A DNA stretch of 64,000 nt from the NCBI RefSeq assembly GCF_900111735.1, contig NZ_FOHW01000003.1, positions 212,383-276,382 on the forward strand, read 5' to 3'. The notes beneath the pieces are model-generated. The model did not search any database, had not been told where the DNA came from, and saw only the letters and a list, made by a program, of their open reading frames with translations. The position numbers were made by a program, and so were the translations under genes. Of the stretch, positions 46,302 through 58,590 are shown piece by piece. Every line of letters starts with the position of its first letter. The stretch's first letter is position 1. This stretch comes from Pseudomonas graminis (lineage in GTDB: Bacteria; Pseudomonadota; Gammaproteobacteria; Pseudomonadales; Pseudomonadaceae).

Positions 46302-47315
46302 TTATTCGATCAATTGAGCAGCGCGCAAGGCGGTCAGCGCCGCCAGCCAGCGGGGGTGCTGCCGGTATTCGGTTGACGCCATGCCCTGGCCACGCATTCT
46401 GTGAAGTCGCGCCGCAGGAGGCGAAACCTGCAAGCGCTGCGCCGCGCTCAATGCCAACTCGGCCGCAGCGCGGTCGTTGCAGACCAACCCCATGTCGCAA
46501 CCTGCGGTGAGGGCCGCCTCGATGCGGCTGGCGGCATCACCCACCACATGGGCGCCGGCCATCGACAGGTCATCGCTGAAGATCACGCCATCGAAGCCCA
46601 GCTCGCCGCGCAGGATGTCCTGCAGCCAGCGACGGGAGAAGCCCGCCGGCTGTGAGTCGATCTGGGGATAGATGACGTGGGCAGGCATGACCGCTGCCAG
46701 GTGTTTGCTCAAGCGCTGAAAAGGCACCAGGTCGTTGGCGCGGATTGTTTCCAGACTGCGCTCGTCATGGGGGATAGCCACATGGGAGTCAGCCTCGGCC
46801 CAGCCATGCCCGGGAAAGTGCTTGCCCGTGGCGGCCATGCCGGCCGCATTCATGCCCCGGATAAAAGCGCCCGCCAGTACCGCAGCCCGCTCGGGGTCGC
46901 CTTCGAACGACCGGGTGCCAACGACTGCACTGCGTTGATAGTCCAGATCCAGCACCGGCGCAAAGCTGAGGTCCAGCCCCACCGCCAGCACTTCGGTTGC
47001 CATCAGCCAGCCGCAATGCTCAGCCAGGCTTTCTGCATTCGGATGACCGGCAATGGCGCGCATCGCCGGCAGCCGCACAAAACCCTGGCGCAGGCGCTGT
47101 ACCCGGCCGCCCTCTTGATCGACAGCGAGCAGCAGCTCGGGACGAATGGCGCGAATGGACGCGCAGAGCTCACGAACCTGCCGTGGGCTCTCGATGTTAC
47201 GGGCGAAAATGATCAGGCCGCCCACTTCGGGCTGACGCAGAAACTGACGGTCTTCGGAGGTCAGCCAGGTACCGGCGACATCCACCATCAGGGAGCCTTG
47301 CAGGCCAGAACTCAT
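46302..47315 (-). CDS. nagZ: Beta-N-acetylglucosaminidase NagZ
   Basis: 337 residues from MSSGLQGSLMVDVAGTWLTS with AAGGA 7 bases upstream. Glycoside hydrolase family 3. The hallmark motif ATGKHFPGHGWAEADSHVAI includes the His-Asp general acid/base pair, and the catalytic Asp nucleophile is in VIFSDDLSMAGA. DQEGGRVQRLRQGF binds the sugar. It works in the cytoplasm, removing GlcNAc from anhydromuropeptides in cell-wall recycling, and so influences AmpC induction. Gene order psrA-nagZ-mtnP on the minus strand is the Pseudomonas order. Confidence 0.95.
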   Translation of the reverse strand: MSSGLQGSLMVDVAGTWLTSEDRQFLRQPEVGGLIIFARNIESPRQVRELCASIRAIRPELLLAVDQEGGRVQRLRQGFVRLPAMRAIAGHPNAESLAEHCGWLMATEVLAVGLDLSFAPVLDLDYQRSAVVGTRSFEGDPERAAVLAGAFIRGMNAAGMAATGKHFPGHGWAEADSHVAIPHDERSLETIRANDLVPFQRLSKHLAAVMPAHVIYPQIDSQPAGFSRRWLQDILRGELGFDGVIFSDDLSMAGAHVVGDAASRIEAALTAGCDMGLVCNDRAAAELALSAAQRLQVSPPAARLHRMRGQGMASTEYRQHPRWLAALTALRAAQLIE

Positions 47316-47408
47316 AGGAAGATCCTTCAACAACCAATGCTCAGGCCGGCATGGTGAGGGATCGCAGGATGTGATGCAAATTCCGCCACCGCCGGCCGGT
47401 GGCGCGCC

Positions 47409-48119
47409 TCAGGCCTTGGCAGGCACCGGCGCCGAACTTTTGGTCCGGGGCCGAAGTTGCGCGGTGAGCATGGCGTTGTCGGTAACTCCGGTTTCCGCAC
47501 GCATACCGGCCGCCAGAAACGGCACCATCAGGCGCATGACCTGCTCAATGGACGTGTTGACACCGAAATCGGTCTCCGCGATAGCGCGCAACGCCTTGAT
47601 GCCGGACATGCTGAAAGCCGCAGCGCCCAGCATGAAGTGGACCCGCCAGAACAGCTCGATGGGTGGAATGCGCGGCGCCGCCTCGTTGACCAGCAGCATG
47701 TAACGACGGAACACCTTGCCGTACATGTCCTCGAGATAGCGCCGCAGGTGGCCTTGGCTCTGGCTGAACGCAAGGCCCAGCAGGCGCATGAAAATGGACA
47801 GGTCATTACCGCTGCGCGGCTGAACGACCATCGCCTGCTCGACAAGGATCTCAAGCAGCTCTTCAAGGGTGGGTTTGTTTTCAGGCTTGGCCTGGCGGCG
47901 TTCAAGCTCGCGGTCAAGACTGATGCAGAACGGCCCGAGGAATCGGGAGAACACCGCCTGGATCAGGGCCTTCTTTGAACCGAAGTGATAGTTCACCGCC
48001 GCCAGATTGACCGACGCCTTGCTGGTTATCAGCCGCAACGAGGTTTCGGCAAAACCTTTCTCGGCAAACAGCTGCTCCGCTGCATCGAGAATTCGTTCAA
48101 CTGTTTCCGACTGAGCCAT
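47409..48119 (-). CDS. psrA: PsrA, TetR-family regulator of fatty-acid metabolism
   Basis: 236 residues. N-terminal TetR helix-turn-helix (ILDAAEQLFAEKGFAETSLR, SVNLAAVNYHFGSKKALIQA) and a long ligand-binding C-terminal domain. In Pseudomonas PsrA senses long-chain fatty acids, represses beta-oxidation genes (fadBA) and itself, and activates rpoS. A matching operator lies 28 bp upstream of the start codon (48147-48160), supporting autorepression. Divergent from lexA. Confidence 0.94.
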   Translation of the reverse strand: MAQSETVERILDAAEQLFAEKGFAETSLRLITSKASVNLAAVNYHFGSKKALIQAVFSRFLGPFCISLDRELERRQAKPENKPTLEELLEILVEQAMVVQPRSGNDLSIFMRLLGLAFSQSQGHLRRYLEDMYGKVFRRYMLLVNEAAPRIPPIELFWRVHFMLGAAAFSMSGIKALRAIAETDFGVNTSIEQVMRLMVPFLAAGMRAETGVTDNAMLTAQLRPRTKSSAPVPAKA

Positions 48120-48146
48120 GGTTCAACGCCTGACGAACAAGTGTTT

Positions 48147-48160
48147 GAAACATACGTTTC
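48147..48160. promoter_or_regulatory. PsrA box GAAAC-ATAC-GTTTC
   Basis: Perfect palindrome with a 4-base spacer, matching the known PsrA consensus (G/C)AAAC-N2-4-GTTT(G/C). It lies directly upstream of psrA. Confidence 0.85.
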
Positions 48161-48303
48161 ATACACCGCACTGTCAACCCTGAGCGTCCGCTTTGCGGCC
48201 ATGCAGTCACGGGCATTTAACCATACAAACCGGGGCCTGTAGCCATTGATGGCATTGGCTGAGTGCAGGCGCGGCGAAAAGGACCATTGCCAAGACCCAA
48301 GCA

Positions 48304-48319
48304 CTGTATATAATCCCAG
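48304..48319. promoter_or_regulatory. LexA (SOS) box 1
   Basis: CTG-TATATAATCC-CAG, the CTG-N10-CAG consensus with a TA-rich centre, 30 bp upstream of lexA. Confidence 0.92.
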
Positions 48320-48322
48320 TCA

Positions 48323-48338
48323 CTGTATAAAAAGCCAG
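48323..48338. promoter_or_regulatory. LexA (SOS) box 2
   Basis: CTG-TATAAAAAGC-CAG, a second CTG-N10-CAG site 3 bp after the first. Tandem boxes before lexA give tight autorepression. Confidence 0.88.
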
Positions 48339-48348
48339 AGCGATGCAC

Positions 48349-48957
48349 ATGATCAAACTGACGTCACGCCAAGCCGAGATTCTGGACTTCATCAAGCGCT
48401 GCCTCGAAGACAACGGCTATCCGCCGACCCGCGCCGAGATCGCTCAGGAGCTGGGCTTCAAATCGCCCAATGCTGCCGAAGAACACCTGAAAGCGCTGGC
48501 CCGCAAAGGCGCCATCGAAATGACCCCGGGCGCCTCCCGCGGCATTCGTATCCCCGGCTTCGAAGCCAAACCCGATGACAGTGGCCTGCCGATCATTGGC
48601 CGCGTCGCAGCGGGCGCGCCGATCCTGGCCCAGCAGCACATCGAAGAATCCCTCGCCATCAACCCCGCCTTCTTTCACCCGAGTGCAGACTACCTGCTGC
48701 GGGTACACGGGATGAGCATGAAAGACGTCGGGATTCTCGACGGCGACCTGCTGGCCGTCCACACCACCCGCGAAGCACGCAACGGCCAGATCGTTGTGGC
48801 GCGGATCGGTGACGAGGTCACAGTGAAACGCTTCAAGCGGGAGGGCAACAAGGTCTGGCTGCTGGCCGAAAACGCCGACTTCGCACCGATCGAAGTGAAT
48901 CTCAAAGATCAGGATCTCGTCATTGAAGGCTTGAGCGTCGGCGTGATACGTCGATAA
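48349..48957 (+). CDS. lexA: LexA, SOS repressor
   Basis: 202 residues from [20 protein letters not shown]; an ATG two codons earlier is possible. N-terminal winged helix ([20 protein letters not shown]), cleavage region VAAGAPI (Ala-Gly bond), and the Ser-Lys catalytic dyad in [10 protein letters not shown] and VTVKRFKR. RecA-ssDNA triggers self-cleavage and SOS induction. Two LexA boxes lie immediately upstream. sulA follows after 11 bp in the same operon. Confidence 0.98.
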   Translation: MIKLTSRQAEILDFIKRCLEDNGYPPTRAEIAQELGFKSPNAAEEHLKALARKGAIEMTPGASRGIRIPGFEAKPDDSGLPIIGRVAAGAPILAQQHIEESLAINPAFFHPSADYLLRVHGMSMKDVGILDGDLLAVHTTREARNGQIVVARIGDEVTVKRFKREGNKVWLLAENADFAPIEVNLKDQDLVIEGLSVGVIRR

Positions 48958-48968
48958 GGAGAACATAG

Positions 48969-49472
48969 ATGCAGCTCCCACAGACACCGCAACAACATGC
49001 ACAACTGCCACTGTTCGAAGCATTCATGGCGCCCGGCATGCCAATGCTCGACGTCCCGCTGTTGCAGGTCCCGACCCTGGCAGAGATTGCCGAGTCGCCC
49101 TGGAGCAACGAACCGGAAGCCTTTAGTGAATTGTCATTGCGCGGCGCTGCCGGGAACTGCCTCAACCTGCTGGCTCCGATCCTGCGTGAGTTGAGTGAAG
49201 ACACCAATGACCGCTGGCTGACGCTGGTAGCACCGCCTGCCAGTGTGACTCAGGCGTGGCTGCGTGACGCCGGTCTGAACCGGGAACGTATTATTCTGAT
49301 GCACCCGCGCGGAACCCAAAGCGCGCTGGAACTGACCCGTGAGGTCTTGCGCCTGGGCCGCAGCCATACGGTGGTCAGCTGGATCAATCCAATCTCAGGC
49401 AGTGCGCGCCAGCAACTGGCAAGCGCTGCACGTAGCGGCGATGCACAGAGCCTCAACATTCGGCTGGGCTGA
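48969..49472 (+). CDS. sulA: SulA-type SOS cell-division inhibitor
   Basis: 167 residues. SulA family segment from residue 50: ELSLRGAAGNCLNLLAPILR, DRWLTLVAPPASVTQAWLRD, RIILMHPRGTQSALELTREV, HTVVSWINP. It binds FtsZ and blocks division during DNA damage. It is co-transcribed with lexA under two SOS boxes (11-bp spacing, AAGGAG upstream). The N-terminal 45 residues are poorly conserved in the family. A RecA-like overall fold is expected. Confidence 0.93.
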   Translation: MQLPQTPQQHAQLPLFEAFMAPGMPMLDVPLLQVPTLAEIAESPWSNEPEAFSELSLRGAAGNCLNLLAPILRELSEDTNDRWLTLVAPPASVTQAWLRDAGLNRERIILMHPRGTQSALELTREVLRLGRSHTVVSWINPISGSARQQLASAARSGDAQSLNIRLG

Positions 49473-49570
49473 GCACGTCGGCAGAGCTGTTCGGGGTATT
49501 CAGAGCGTGTAGGCGCTTCTTGCGAATCGAGAAGCGAGACAGCGTTTGAGCGAGTTGCAGATTGAGAAGA

Positions 49571-49807
49571 TCAATGCAGCACGCGCGGCCCTTCTTCATC
49601 CTTGGTCAACTCACCTTCGGCCAGACGGCCTGCCATCTGCACACCGACACTGAGCATCGCCTTGGCGACTTCGACGTGTTGCCCCTGCAAGAACGCCTTG
49701 GCGTCTTCCGAAAAATTCAGGGTGACGAGCGATCCTTCATCTTCAGCGCGGCGCAGTTCGATGCGGCCGTCAGGCAGTTCAACAATTTCCAGAAACGAAG
49801 TTGGCAT
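49571..49807 (-). CDS. Conserved hypothetical protein (PA3009-like)
   Basis: 78 residues from MPTSFLEIVELPDGRIELRR with GGAG about 10 bases upstream. Acidic, soluble, no signal or membrane segment; a predicted beta start (EIVELPDGRIELRR) is followed by helix (AKAFLQGQHVEVAKAMLSVG). Located between sulA and the PA3010-like gene, as in P. aeruginosa (from memory). Function unknown. Confidence 0.75.
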   Translation of the reverse strand: MPTSFLEIVELPDGRIELRRAEDEGSLVTLNFSEDAKAFLQGQHVEVAKAMLSVGVQMAGRLAEGELTKDEEGPRVLH

Positions 49808-49882
49808 CAGGACAGTTCTCCACGAAAGGCCGGCATTGTAACAGCCAGATGACTCAGTCCCTAGCCCATCGATCATTCCGTA

Positions 49883-50404
49883 TCAGCACTCGCTAAGACC
49901 TTCTCTGAACCGAATGGCCAGCCCTTTGAGCTGCTGACGCCAGCTTTCCATCTCTTCGCGCGTCAGTGCCTGCTCAGGCTCTTCCTCCGCCCCCACGGCG
50001 ATGATCAGTGGCTGAGTGACGTCACCCTTGGGTTTGCGCGGCGCACGCGGTGGCATGAACAACGCGTGGTAGGACGCCAGCAGTTGTGCCAACCAGGTTT
50101 CGCGGTGCTGAGCGAGTTCCACCAATTCGCCCATTTCCGGAATGGCGATAGCTTCCAGTACTTTTGGCGAGAGCAGGTCCTCGGCACGCGGAGTGCTGGC
50201 CTGTGGCAGCCGATAGTAGCCGGCGATTTCATGACACAACCCCAGCAAGGCGCCGTAGAGATGAAAGATCGCTGATTCACGTTCAGCCTGCTCAAGCCCC
50301 TGGGCGTTCATCGCGCGGCTGTCCCTGGCCTTCGCCATCGCCTCCAGCGCGAGGCCTGCAAAGAAAATCTTCTGATTGGTGCGGGTATAGAGTTCGTGAG
50401 CCAT
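49883..50404 (-). CDS. DUF6586-type conserved protein (PA3010-like)
   Basis: 173 residues from MAHELYTRTNQKIFFAGLAL, with AGAGG upstream. Mainly helical and soluble (ESAIFHLYGALLGLCHEIAG, ELAQHRETWLAQLLASYHAL). Its neighbours topA and the PA3009-like gene are the same as in other Pseudomonas. The DUF number is from memory. Function unknown. The first codons lie 67 bp after the topA terminator. Confidence 0.75.
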   Translation of the reverse strand: MAHELYTRTNQKIFFAGLALEAMAKARDSRAMNAQGLEQAERESAIFHLYGALLGLCHEIAGYYRLPQASTPRAEDLLSPKVLEAIAIPEMGELVELAQHRETWLAQLLASYHALFMPPRAPRKPKGDVTQPLIIAVGAEEEPEQALTREEMESWRQQLKGLAIRFREGLSEC

Positions 50405-50470
50405 GACAGCGGCCTCTGTAGAGATGGGTGGATCGAAGCGTGAATACAGCCAGTCGATCGCAGACAAAAA

Positions 50471-50510
50471 AATCCCTCGGGGCGCGCGAGCACACCGAGG
50501 GATTCTTTTA
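50471..50510 (-). terminator. Rho-independent terminator of topA
   Basis: AATCCCTCGG / CCGAGGGATT stem with a 14-base loop; on the minus strand it is followed by a T7 run. It lies 44 bp after the topA stop. Confidence 0.88.
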
Positions 50511-50553
50511 ACGCAAAGCGCCGGAGCTGACCAGCCGGATCGAGATCAAACGA

Positions 50554-53157
50554 TCAACGCTTGTCCTCGACCTTCCACTTGCCGCCGTCGTAGAACGCAC
50601 GCCAGCCTGTAGGCTTGCCCTCCACTTCGGTCTGCACGTACTGCTCCTTGGACTTGCGGCTGTAGCGGATCACCGAGGGACGACCGTCGGGGTCTTTCTT
50701 CGGCGCGTCACACAGGAAGTGATACTTCGGATCGATCTCGTCCTTGTGCGGCGCGATCTCCATCACCAGCGGTGCACGGGTCTCGCGGTTTTTCGGGAAC
50801 TGGCTGGCCGCCAGGAACAACCCCGAAGCACCATCGCGCAGGATGTAGGTGTCGTCGACCTTGTCGCACTTGAGCTCCGGCATCTTCACCGGGTCCATCT
50901 TCGGCGGCGCCGCTTCACCGCTTTTCAGCAGCTTGCGGGTGTTCTTGCAGTTGGTGCAGCCGAAGAACTTGCCGAAACGGCCGGTCTTTAGCTGCATTTC
51001 GCCGCCGCACTTGTCGCACTCGACGCTCGGGCCTTCGTAGCCCTTGATGCGATACGTGCCCTCTTCGATCTCGTAACCCGAGCAATCCGGGTTGTTGCCG
51101 CAGATGTGCAGCTTGTGCTTCTCATCCAGCAGGTACGCATCCATGGCGGTGCTGCAAATCGGGCAGCGATGCTTGCCACGCAGTACGCGGGATTCGGACT
51201 CGCCCTCATCGTCGTCGGCAATTTCGTCGCCCGGCGTGAGGTTGACCGTGGCCTTGCAGCGCTCTTTCGGCGGCAGGCTGTAGCCCGAGCAACCGAGGAA
51301 CACGCCGGTGGACGCGGTACGAATCTGCATCGGGCGGCCGCAGACCTTGCACGGGATGTCAGTCATCACCGGCTGGTTGGCGCGCATGCCGCTGTCAGGT
51401 GCTTCGGCCACTTCGAGTTTCTTTTTGAAGTCGCCGTAGAACTCGTCAAGAACGTTCTTCCAGTCGCGTTGGCCGTGGGCCACGTCGTCGAGGTTCTCTT
51501 CCATGCCGGCGGTAAAGCCGTAGTCCATCAGGTTCGAGAAGCTTTCGGACAGACGCTCGGTGACGATGTCACCCATCTTTTCGGAATAGAAACGACGGTT
51601 GTGCAGAGCCACATAACCGCGGTCCTGAATCGTCGAGATGATCGCCGCATAGGTCGATGGACGACCGATGCCGCGTTTTTCCATTTCCTTGACCAGGCTC
51701 GCTTCCGAGTAACGCGCAGGCGGCTTGGTGAAATGCTGGCTTGGATCGAGCTTGATCAGCTTCAGCTTATCGCCCTGAGCCATGTCCGGCAGTACGTCGT
51801 CATCGCCCGGCTTGCTCATTTGTGGCAGCACGCGGGTATAACCGTCGAACTTCAGGATGCGGCCCTTGGCGCGCAGCTCGAAGTCACCGGCCGCGACGCT
51901 GACGGTGGTCGACAGGTATTGTGCAGGCGGCATCTGGCAGGCCACGAACTGGCGCCAGATCAGCTCGTACAGACGCTCGGCGTCACGCTCCATGCCGGTC
52001 AGCTTGCTTGGGTGCGTGTTGACATCGGAGGGACGAATCGCTTCGTGAGCCTCTTGCGCGCCTTCCTTGCTGCTGTAGACGATCGGCGATTCCGGCAGGT
52101 ACTTCTTGCCGAACTCGGTTTCGATGTAGGTGCGGGCCATGGCCACGGCGTCAGCCGACAGGTTGGTCGAGTCCGTACGCATGTAGGTGATGTAGCCGGC
52201 TTCGTACAGCCGCTGGGCCATCATCATGGTTTTCTTCACGCCGTAGCCCAGGCGGTTGCTCGCGGCCTGTTGCAGTGTGGACGTGATGAACGGCGCAGAC
52301 GGCTTGCTGCTGGTGGGTTTGTCTTCACGCTTGCTGATGCTGTAGGCCGAGGCCTTGAGCTTCTCCACCGCCGCCATGGCGGTCGCCTCGTTCAGCGGCT
52401 TGAAAGCTTCGCCTTTTTCACGGGCGACTTCGAAGCGAACGTTGGCGCCTTTGGCGGTGCCGAGGTCCGCGTGGATCTCCCAGTACTCTTCCGGATTGAA
52501 CGCGCGGATTTCACGCTCGCGCTCCACAACGAGTTTCACTGCCACGGACTGCACACGGCCGGCCGACAGACCACGAGCGATCTTCTGCCACAGCAGCGGC
52601 GACACCATGTAGCCGACGACGCGGTCGAGGAAACGGCGTGCCTGCTGGGCATTGACACGGTCGATGTCGAGCTCGCCCGGTTTGGAGAAGGCTTCCTGAA
52701 TGGCTTTCTTGGTGATCTCGTTGAAGACCACGCGCTTGTAGCGCGCATCGTCGCCACCAATGGCTTCGCGCAGGTGCCAGGCAATGGCTTCCCCTTCGCG
52801 GTCCAAGTCCGTCGCGAGATAGATGGTGTCGGCGTCTTTGGCCAGGCGGCGCAATTCGTCGATCACCTTCTCTTTGCCGGGAAGGATTTCGTACTTGGCT
52901 TTCCAGCCGTGCTCCGGATCGACACCCATGCGCGCCACGAGCTGGCGCTTGGCCTTTTCCTTGGGCGACAGCGCGGGCGCTTCGGCCACGGCCTTGCCCC
53001 GCTTCGCAGCAGGCTCTTTGGAGGCGCTAGCCGAACCGCTGGTGGGCAGGTCTCGGATATGGCCGATACTCGACTTCACCACGTACTGGTTGCCCAGGTA
53101 CTTGTTGATGGTCTTGGCCTTAGCCGGGGATTCCACAATGACCAGCGATTTGCCCAT
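50554..53157 (-). CDS. topA: DNA topoisomerase I
   Basis: 867 residues, type IA enzyme relaxing negative supercoils. TOPRIM domain from residue 3 ([19 protein letters not shown]), interrupted by an Ala/Lys-rich insert near residues 42-75 as in other Pseudomonas. The active-site tyrosine is in [27 protein letters not shown] lies in the core. Three C-terminal zinc ribbons ([27 protein letters not shown] with partner cysteines) and a basic tail follow. All essential motifs are intact. Confidence 0.97.
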   Translation of the reverse strand: MGKSLVIVESPAKAKTINKYLGNQYVVKSSIGHIRDLPTSGSASASKEPAAKRGKAVAEAPALSPKEKAKRQLVARMGVDPEHGWKAKYEILPGKEKVIDELRRLAKDADTIYLATDLDREGEAIAWHLREAIGGDDARYKRVVFNEITKKAIQEAFSKPGELDIDRVNAQQARRFLDRVVGYMVSPLLWQKIARGLSAGRVQSVAVKLVVEREREIRAFNPEEYWEIHADLGTAKGANVRFEVAREKGEAFKPLNEATAMAAVEKLKASAYSISKREDKPTSSKPSAPFITSTLQQAASNRLGYGVKKTMMMAQRLYEAGYITYMRTDSTNLSADAVAMARTYIETEFGKKYLPESPIVYSSKEGAQEAHEAIRPSDVNTHPSKLTGMERDAERLYELIWRQFVACQMPPAQYLSTTVSVAAGDFELRAKGRILKFDGYTRVLPQMSKPGDDDVLPDMAQGDKLKLIKLDPSQHFTKPPARYSEASLVKEMEKRGIGRPSTYAAIISTIQDRGYVALHNRRFYSEKMGDIVTERLSESFSNLMDYGFTAGMEENLDDVAHGQRDWKNVLDEFYGDFKKKLEVAEAPDSGMRANQPVMTDIPCKVCGRPMQIRTASTGVFLGCSGYSLPPKERCKATVNLTPGDEIADDDEGESESRVLRGKHRCPICSTAMDAYLLDEKHKLHICGNNPDCSGYEIEEGTYRIKGYEGPSVECDKCGGEMQLKTGRFGKFFGCTNCKNTRKLLKSGEAAPPKMDPVKMPELKCDKVDDTYILRDGASGLFLAASQFPKNRETRAPLVMEIAPHKDEIDPKYHFLCDAPKKDPDGRPSVIRYSRKSKEQYVQTEVEGKPTGWRAFYDGGKWKVEDKR

Positions 53158-53266
53158 GGATCGGAAAATTCCTAATGCAAGTAAAAAAGACGTCAGAGCC
53201 GTCGAGGCCCCGCTATATATAGTGGCTGAAAGGTGAGGTCAAGCAATGCTGCTGCCAGGTCCTGCT

Positions 53267-53503
53267 TCAGGGCCGGGGAAAAAGATCCGGTTCGGCCTGA
53301 ACCAAAGCAAAGCGCGGCACTTGCTCGCCGTCAACCTCAACTGACTGCAGAAACATGCTCAAAGGGCGTACCCACAGGCCGTATTCGCCGTACAGCGCTT
53401 GATAGCACACCACTTCTTCTTCGGTCTCCGAATGCCGCGCGACACCGATAACACGGTATTCAGGGCCTTTGTAGTGACGGTAGAGACCTGGCTGTAGCGG
53501 CAT
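53267..53503 (-). CDS. DUF1653-domain protein
   Basis: 78 residues from MPLQPGLYRHYKGPEYRVIG with GAGG 8 bases upstream. The whole protein is one DUF1653 domain (PGxYRHYKGxxY, ETEEEVVCYQALYGEYGLWV, RPLSMF). Soluble, beta-rich; no known function. Lies between topA and fadA as in P. aeruginosa (PA3012, from memory). Confidence 0.85.
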   Translation of the reverse strand: MPLQPGLYRHYKGPEYRVIGVARHSETEEEVVCYQALYGEYGLWVRPLSMFLQSVEVDGEQVPRFALVQAEPDLFPRP

Positions 53504-53559
53504 GCGGGAAACCTCGGGTGTGACTGGAAAAAAAGTGGCGAAAATACATTTCCGGAAAA

Positions 53560-53589
53560 AAACAAAAGCCGGGGCACCAGGCCCCGGCT
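53560..53589 (-). terminator. Rho-independent terminator of fadBA
   Basis: AGCCGGGGC / GCCCCGGCT, 9-bp stem, followed on the minus strand by TTTTGTTTTTTT. It lies 22 bp after the fadA stop. Confidence 0.9.
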
Positions 53590-53610
53590 CGCACACTGAC
53601 ACCGTTAAAA

Positions 53611-56957
<3,347 letters not shown>

Positions 56958-57529
56958 CAACTGATCTCCACGATATGGAAGCTGAACAATACGCGTCAGA
57001 CGCTGAGATCCGGCGCTATGCACGACGTTGCCGTCGAGGCGAAAACACCAAACGCCAGTCACCCCGTCGACGCGATTCGAGCGTCTGTCAGAGCGTTCCT
57101 GCGGCAAACGCTCAATTCATACGCCCGTTTGATTTGGGTGCGGCTACCTTCTGCCATATTCCAGCAATTGTCAATTCAGCAGACAGCGGGCAAAACCGGC
57201 AAATCGCAGGTAAAAGGCGCGCCTGATGCAGGGCCATTCAAGACAATGATTGCCTTGCTGATAGCCGCCACTGATCAAGGACTGGCGCCTGGAGGGGGCT
57301 TGGCATGAGGGGAATAAAAAGCCACGTGTCAGCAGACAAATGCACCATTAAGGTCTACATTCAGCGCACTGCGCATCAAGACGGGTCGTTAGACCGCTGT
57401 CAGACTGGCGCGATTGACCCGGTCGCGGCATTGCACCGCCCGCACCTGAATTACGGCCTGCCTGGCCAACCCCGGCCCGATGTTGTTATCGGGCTTTTTT
57501 AATGCCCGCGATTCGGGCACAGGGATGGG
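56958..57529. other. Long intergenic region upstream of fadB
   Basis: 572 bases without a credible protein gene. It must hold the fadB promoter (minus strand). Its other end carries a strong plus-strand terminator (57475-57500) with no plus-strand protein gene before it; the preceding 170 bases contain partial stems such as GGGTC/GACCC (57383-57420). A small RNA is possible. Confidence 0.5.
57475..57500 (+). terminator. Orphan plus-strand rho-independent terminator
   Basis: GCCCGAT-GTTGTT-ATCGGGC followed by six T. On the minus strand there is no T tract, so it acts on plus-strand transcripts, yet no plus-strand gene lies upstream. Confidence 0.85.
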
Positions 57530-57967
57530 TTACGCCAACGCCTTCAGCACTGCTGCAATGTGCTGCAATACTTCTGGCTCGCCACGCTCGGCCCAGTAAA
57601 CCGCAATCAGCTGCTTGCCCGCTTCGACCTTGTAGACGTCGGCCGGCAGCTTCATGAACTGCTCGAGCAGGCGCGGGTCCTCACACGGCTCGCGCCATTG
57701 ATTAACCCACATGCCCGCCTCCATCTGCCAGTACACCCAGACATCGGGCGCCCGCGCGGTACGTGGACGGTGATACTGCGGGCACGGACTCGGTGGCTCG
57801 GTGGGCAACCAATGCGGCCACTCCTGGGGGATCAGCTGCATGGCCAGGCCCATGCGCCGCGCCTGCATGCGCATGGCCATTCTGCCGCTCTGCGAGCGCG
57901 AGGGACGCAGCCAGACCAGCGGACTTAAAACCACCGCAATGATTGACAGGATGATCCACACCGTCAT
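57530..57967 (-). CDS. Hypothetical membrane-anchored protein (PA3016-like)
   Basis: 145 residues. A single N-terminal helix (WIILSIIAVVLSPLVWLRPS) is followed by a basic stretch and a soluble domain with Trp-rich phrases (PQEWPHWLPTEPPSPCPQYH, VWVYWQMEAGMWVNQWREP). It is likely inner-membrane anchored with the domain in the cytoplasm, given the positive residues after the helix. Conserved position between fadB and uspA. Function unknown. Confidence 0.78.
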   Translation of the reverse strand: MTVWIILSIIAVVLSPLVWLRPSRSQSGRMAMRMQARRMGLAMQLIPQEWPHWLPTEPPSPCPQYHRPRTARAPDVWVYWQMEAGMWVNQWREPCEDPRLLEQFMKLPADVYKVEAGKQLIAVYWAERGEPEVLQHIAAVLKALA

Positions 57968-58077
57968 ATTTGTACGCCCCCCGCCGCGGCCAGCGGCGGG
58001 TGAACCACATCGGCGTGCCAGAGGCGCGTGAAAAGAGACATAATCAAAACCATCGCAAACCTCAGAAGGAACACCCC

Positions 58078-58521
58078 ATGTCCTATGAACATATCCTGGT
58101 AGCCGTGGACCTCACTGAAGAGTGCGATCCGGTCATCAAACGAGCCATGGCGCTGGCGCTGGCCGGCGGCTCGAAGCTTTCCCTGGTCCACATCGTCGAA
58201 CCCATGGCAATGGCCTTCGGGGGCGACGTTCCGATGGACCTGTCGCAACTGCAGCAACAGCAGTTCGATCAGGCCAAGGAAAAGCTGGAAAAGCTAAAAC
58301 TGAAATACCCTGACGTAAAAACCGGCGACAGTCATCTGACCTACGGACAGCCGCGTCAGGAAATTCACAACCTGGCGAAGGAACACCACGTCGACCTGAT
58401 CGTTGTCGGCAGCCATGGCCGCCACGGCCTCTCGCTGCTGCTCGGCTCGACCGCCAACGACGTGCTGCACGGCGCACCGTGCGACGTGCTGGCCGTACGA
58501 CTGGCCAAGCGCGTGGACTGA
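58078..58521 (+). CDS. Universal stress protein (UspA family)
   Basis: 147 residues from MSYEHILVAVDLTEECDPVI with AGAAGGA upstream. Typical Usp fold; the nucleotide-binding loop is present as VVGSHGRHGLSLLLGSTAND (GxxGxxG-like with S/T), which suggests the ATP-binding subclass. Central region is Gln/Lys-rich (SQLQQQQFDQAKEKLEKLKL). Single-gene unit with its own terminator at 58540. Confidence 0.92.
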   Translation: MSYEHILVAVDLTEECDPVIKRAMALALAGGSKLSLVHIVEPMAMAFGGDVPMDLSQLQQQQFDQAKEKLEKLKLKYPDVKTGDSHLTYGQPRQEIHNLAKEHHVDLIVVGSHGRHGLSLLLGSTANDVLHGAPCDVLAVRLAKRVD

Positions 58522-58539
58522 TCCAGGCCTGAAAACAAA

Positions 58540-58572
58540 AGCCCGGCCCTTGAAAAAGGACCGGGCTTTTTT
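58540..58572. terminator. Bidirectional terminator between uspA-type gene and uup
   Basis: AGCCCGG-CCCTT / AAGG-CCGGGCT stem with A4 before and T6 after, placed between convergent genes. Confidence 0.88.
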
Positions 58573-58590
58573 ATTGCCGCAGGTGACCGA

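Noticed and set aside
51106..53175. A 689-codon open frame antisense to topA
   Set aside because: Shadow frame of topA, with no domain or ribosome-binding site.
56958..57300. A PsrA box upstream of fadB
   Set aside because: CAAAC and GTTTG half-sites occur near 57109-57130, but they are 17 bases apart, well outside the N2-4 spacing.
57305..57502. 65-codon open frame ending in the orphan terminator
   Set aside because: It has no convincing Shine-Dalgarno sequence, its last codons lie inside the terminator hairpin and T tract, and it shows no family.
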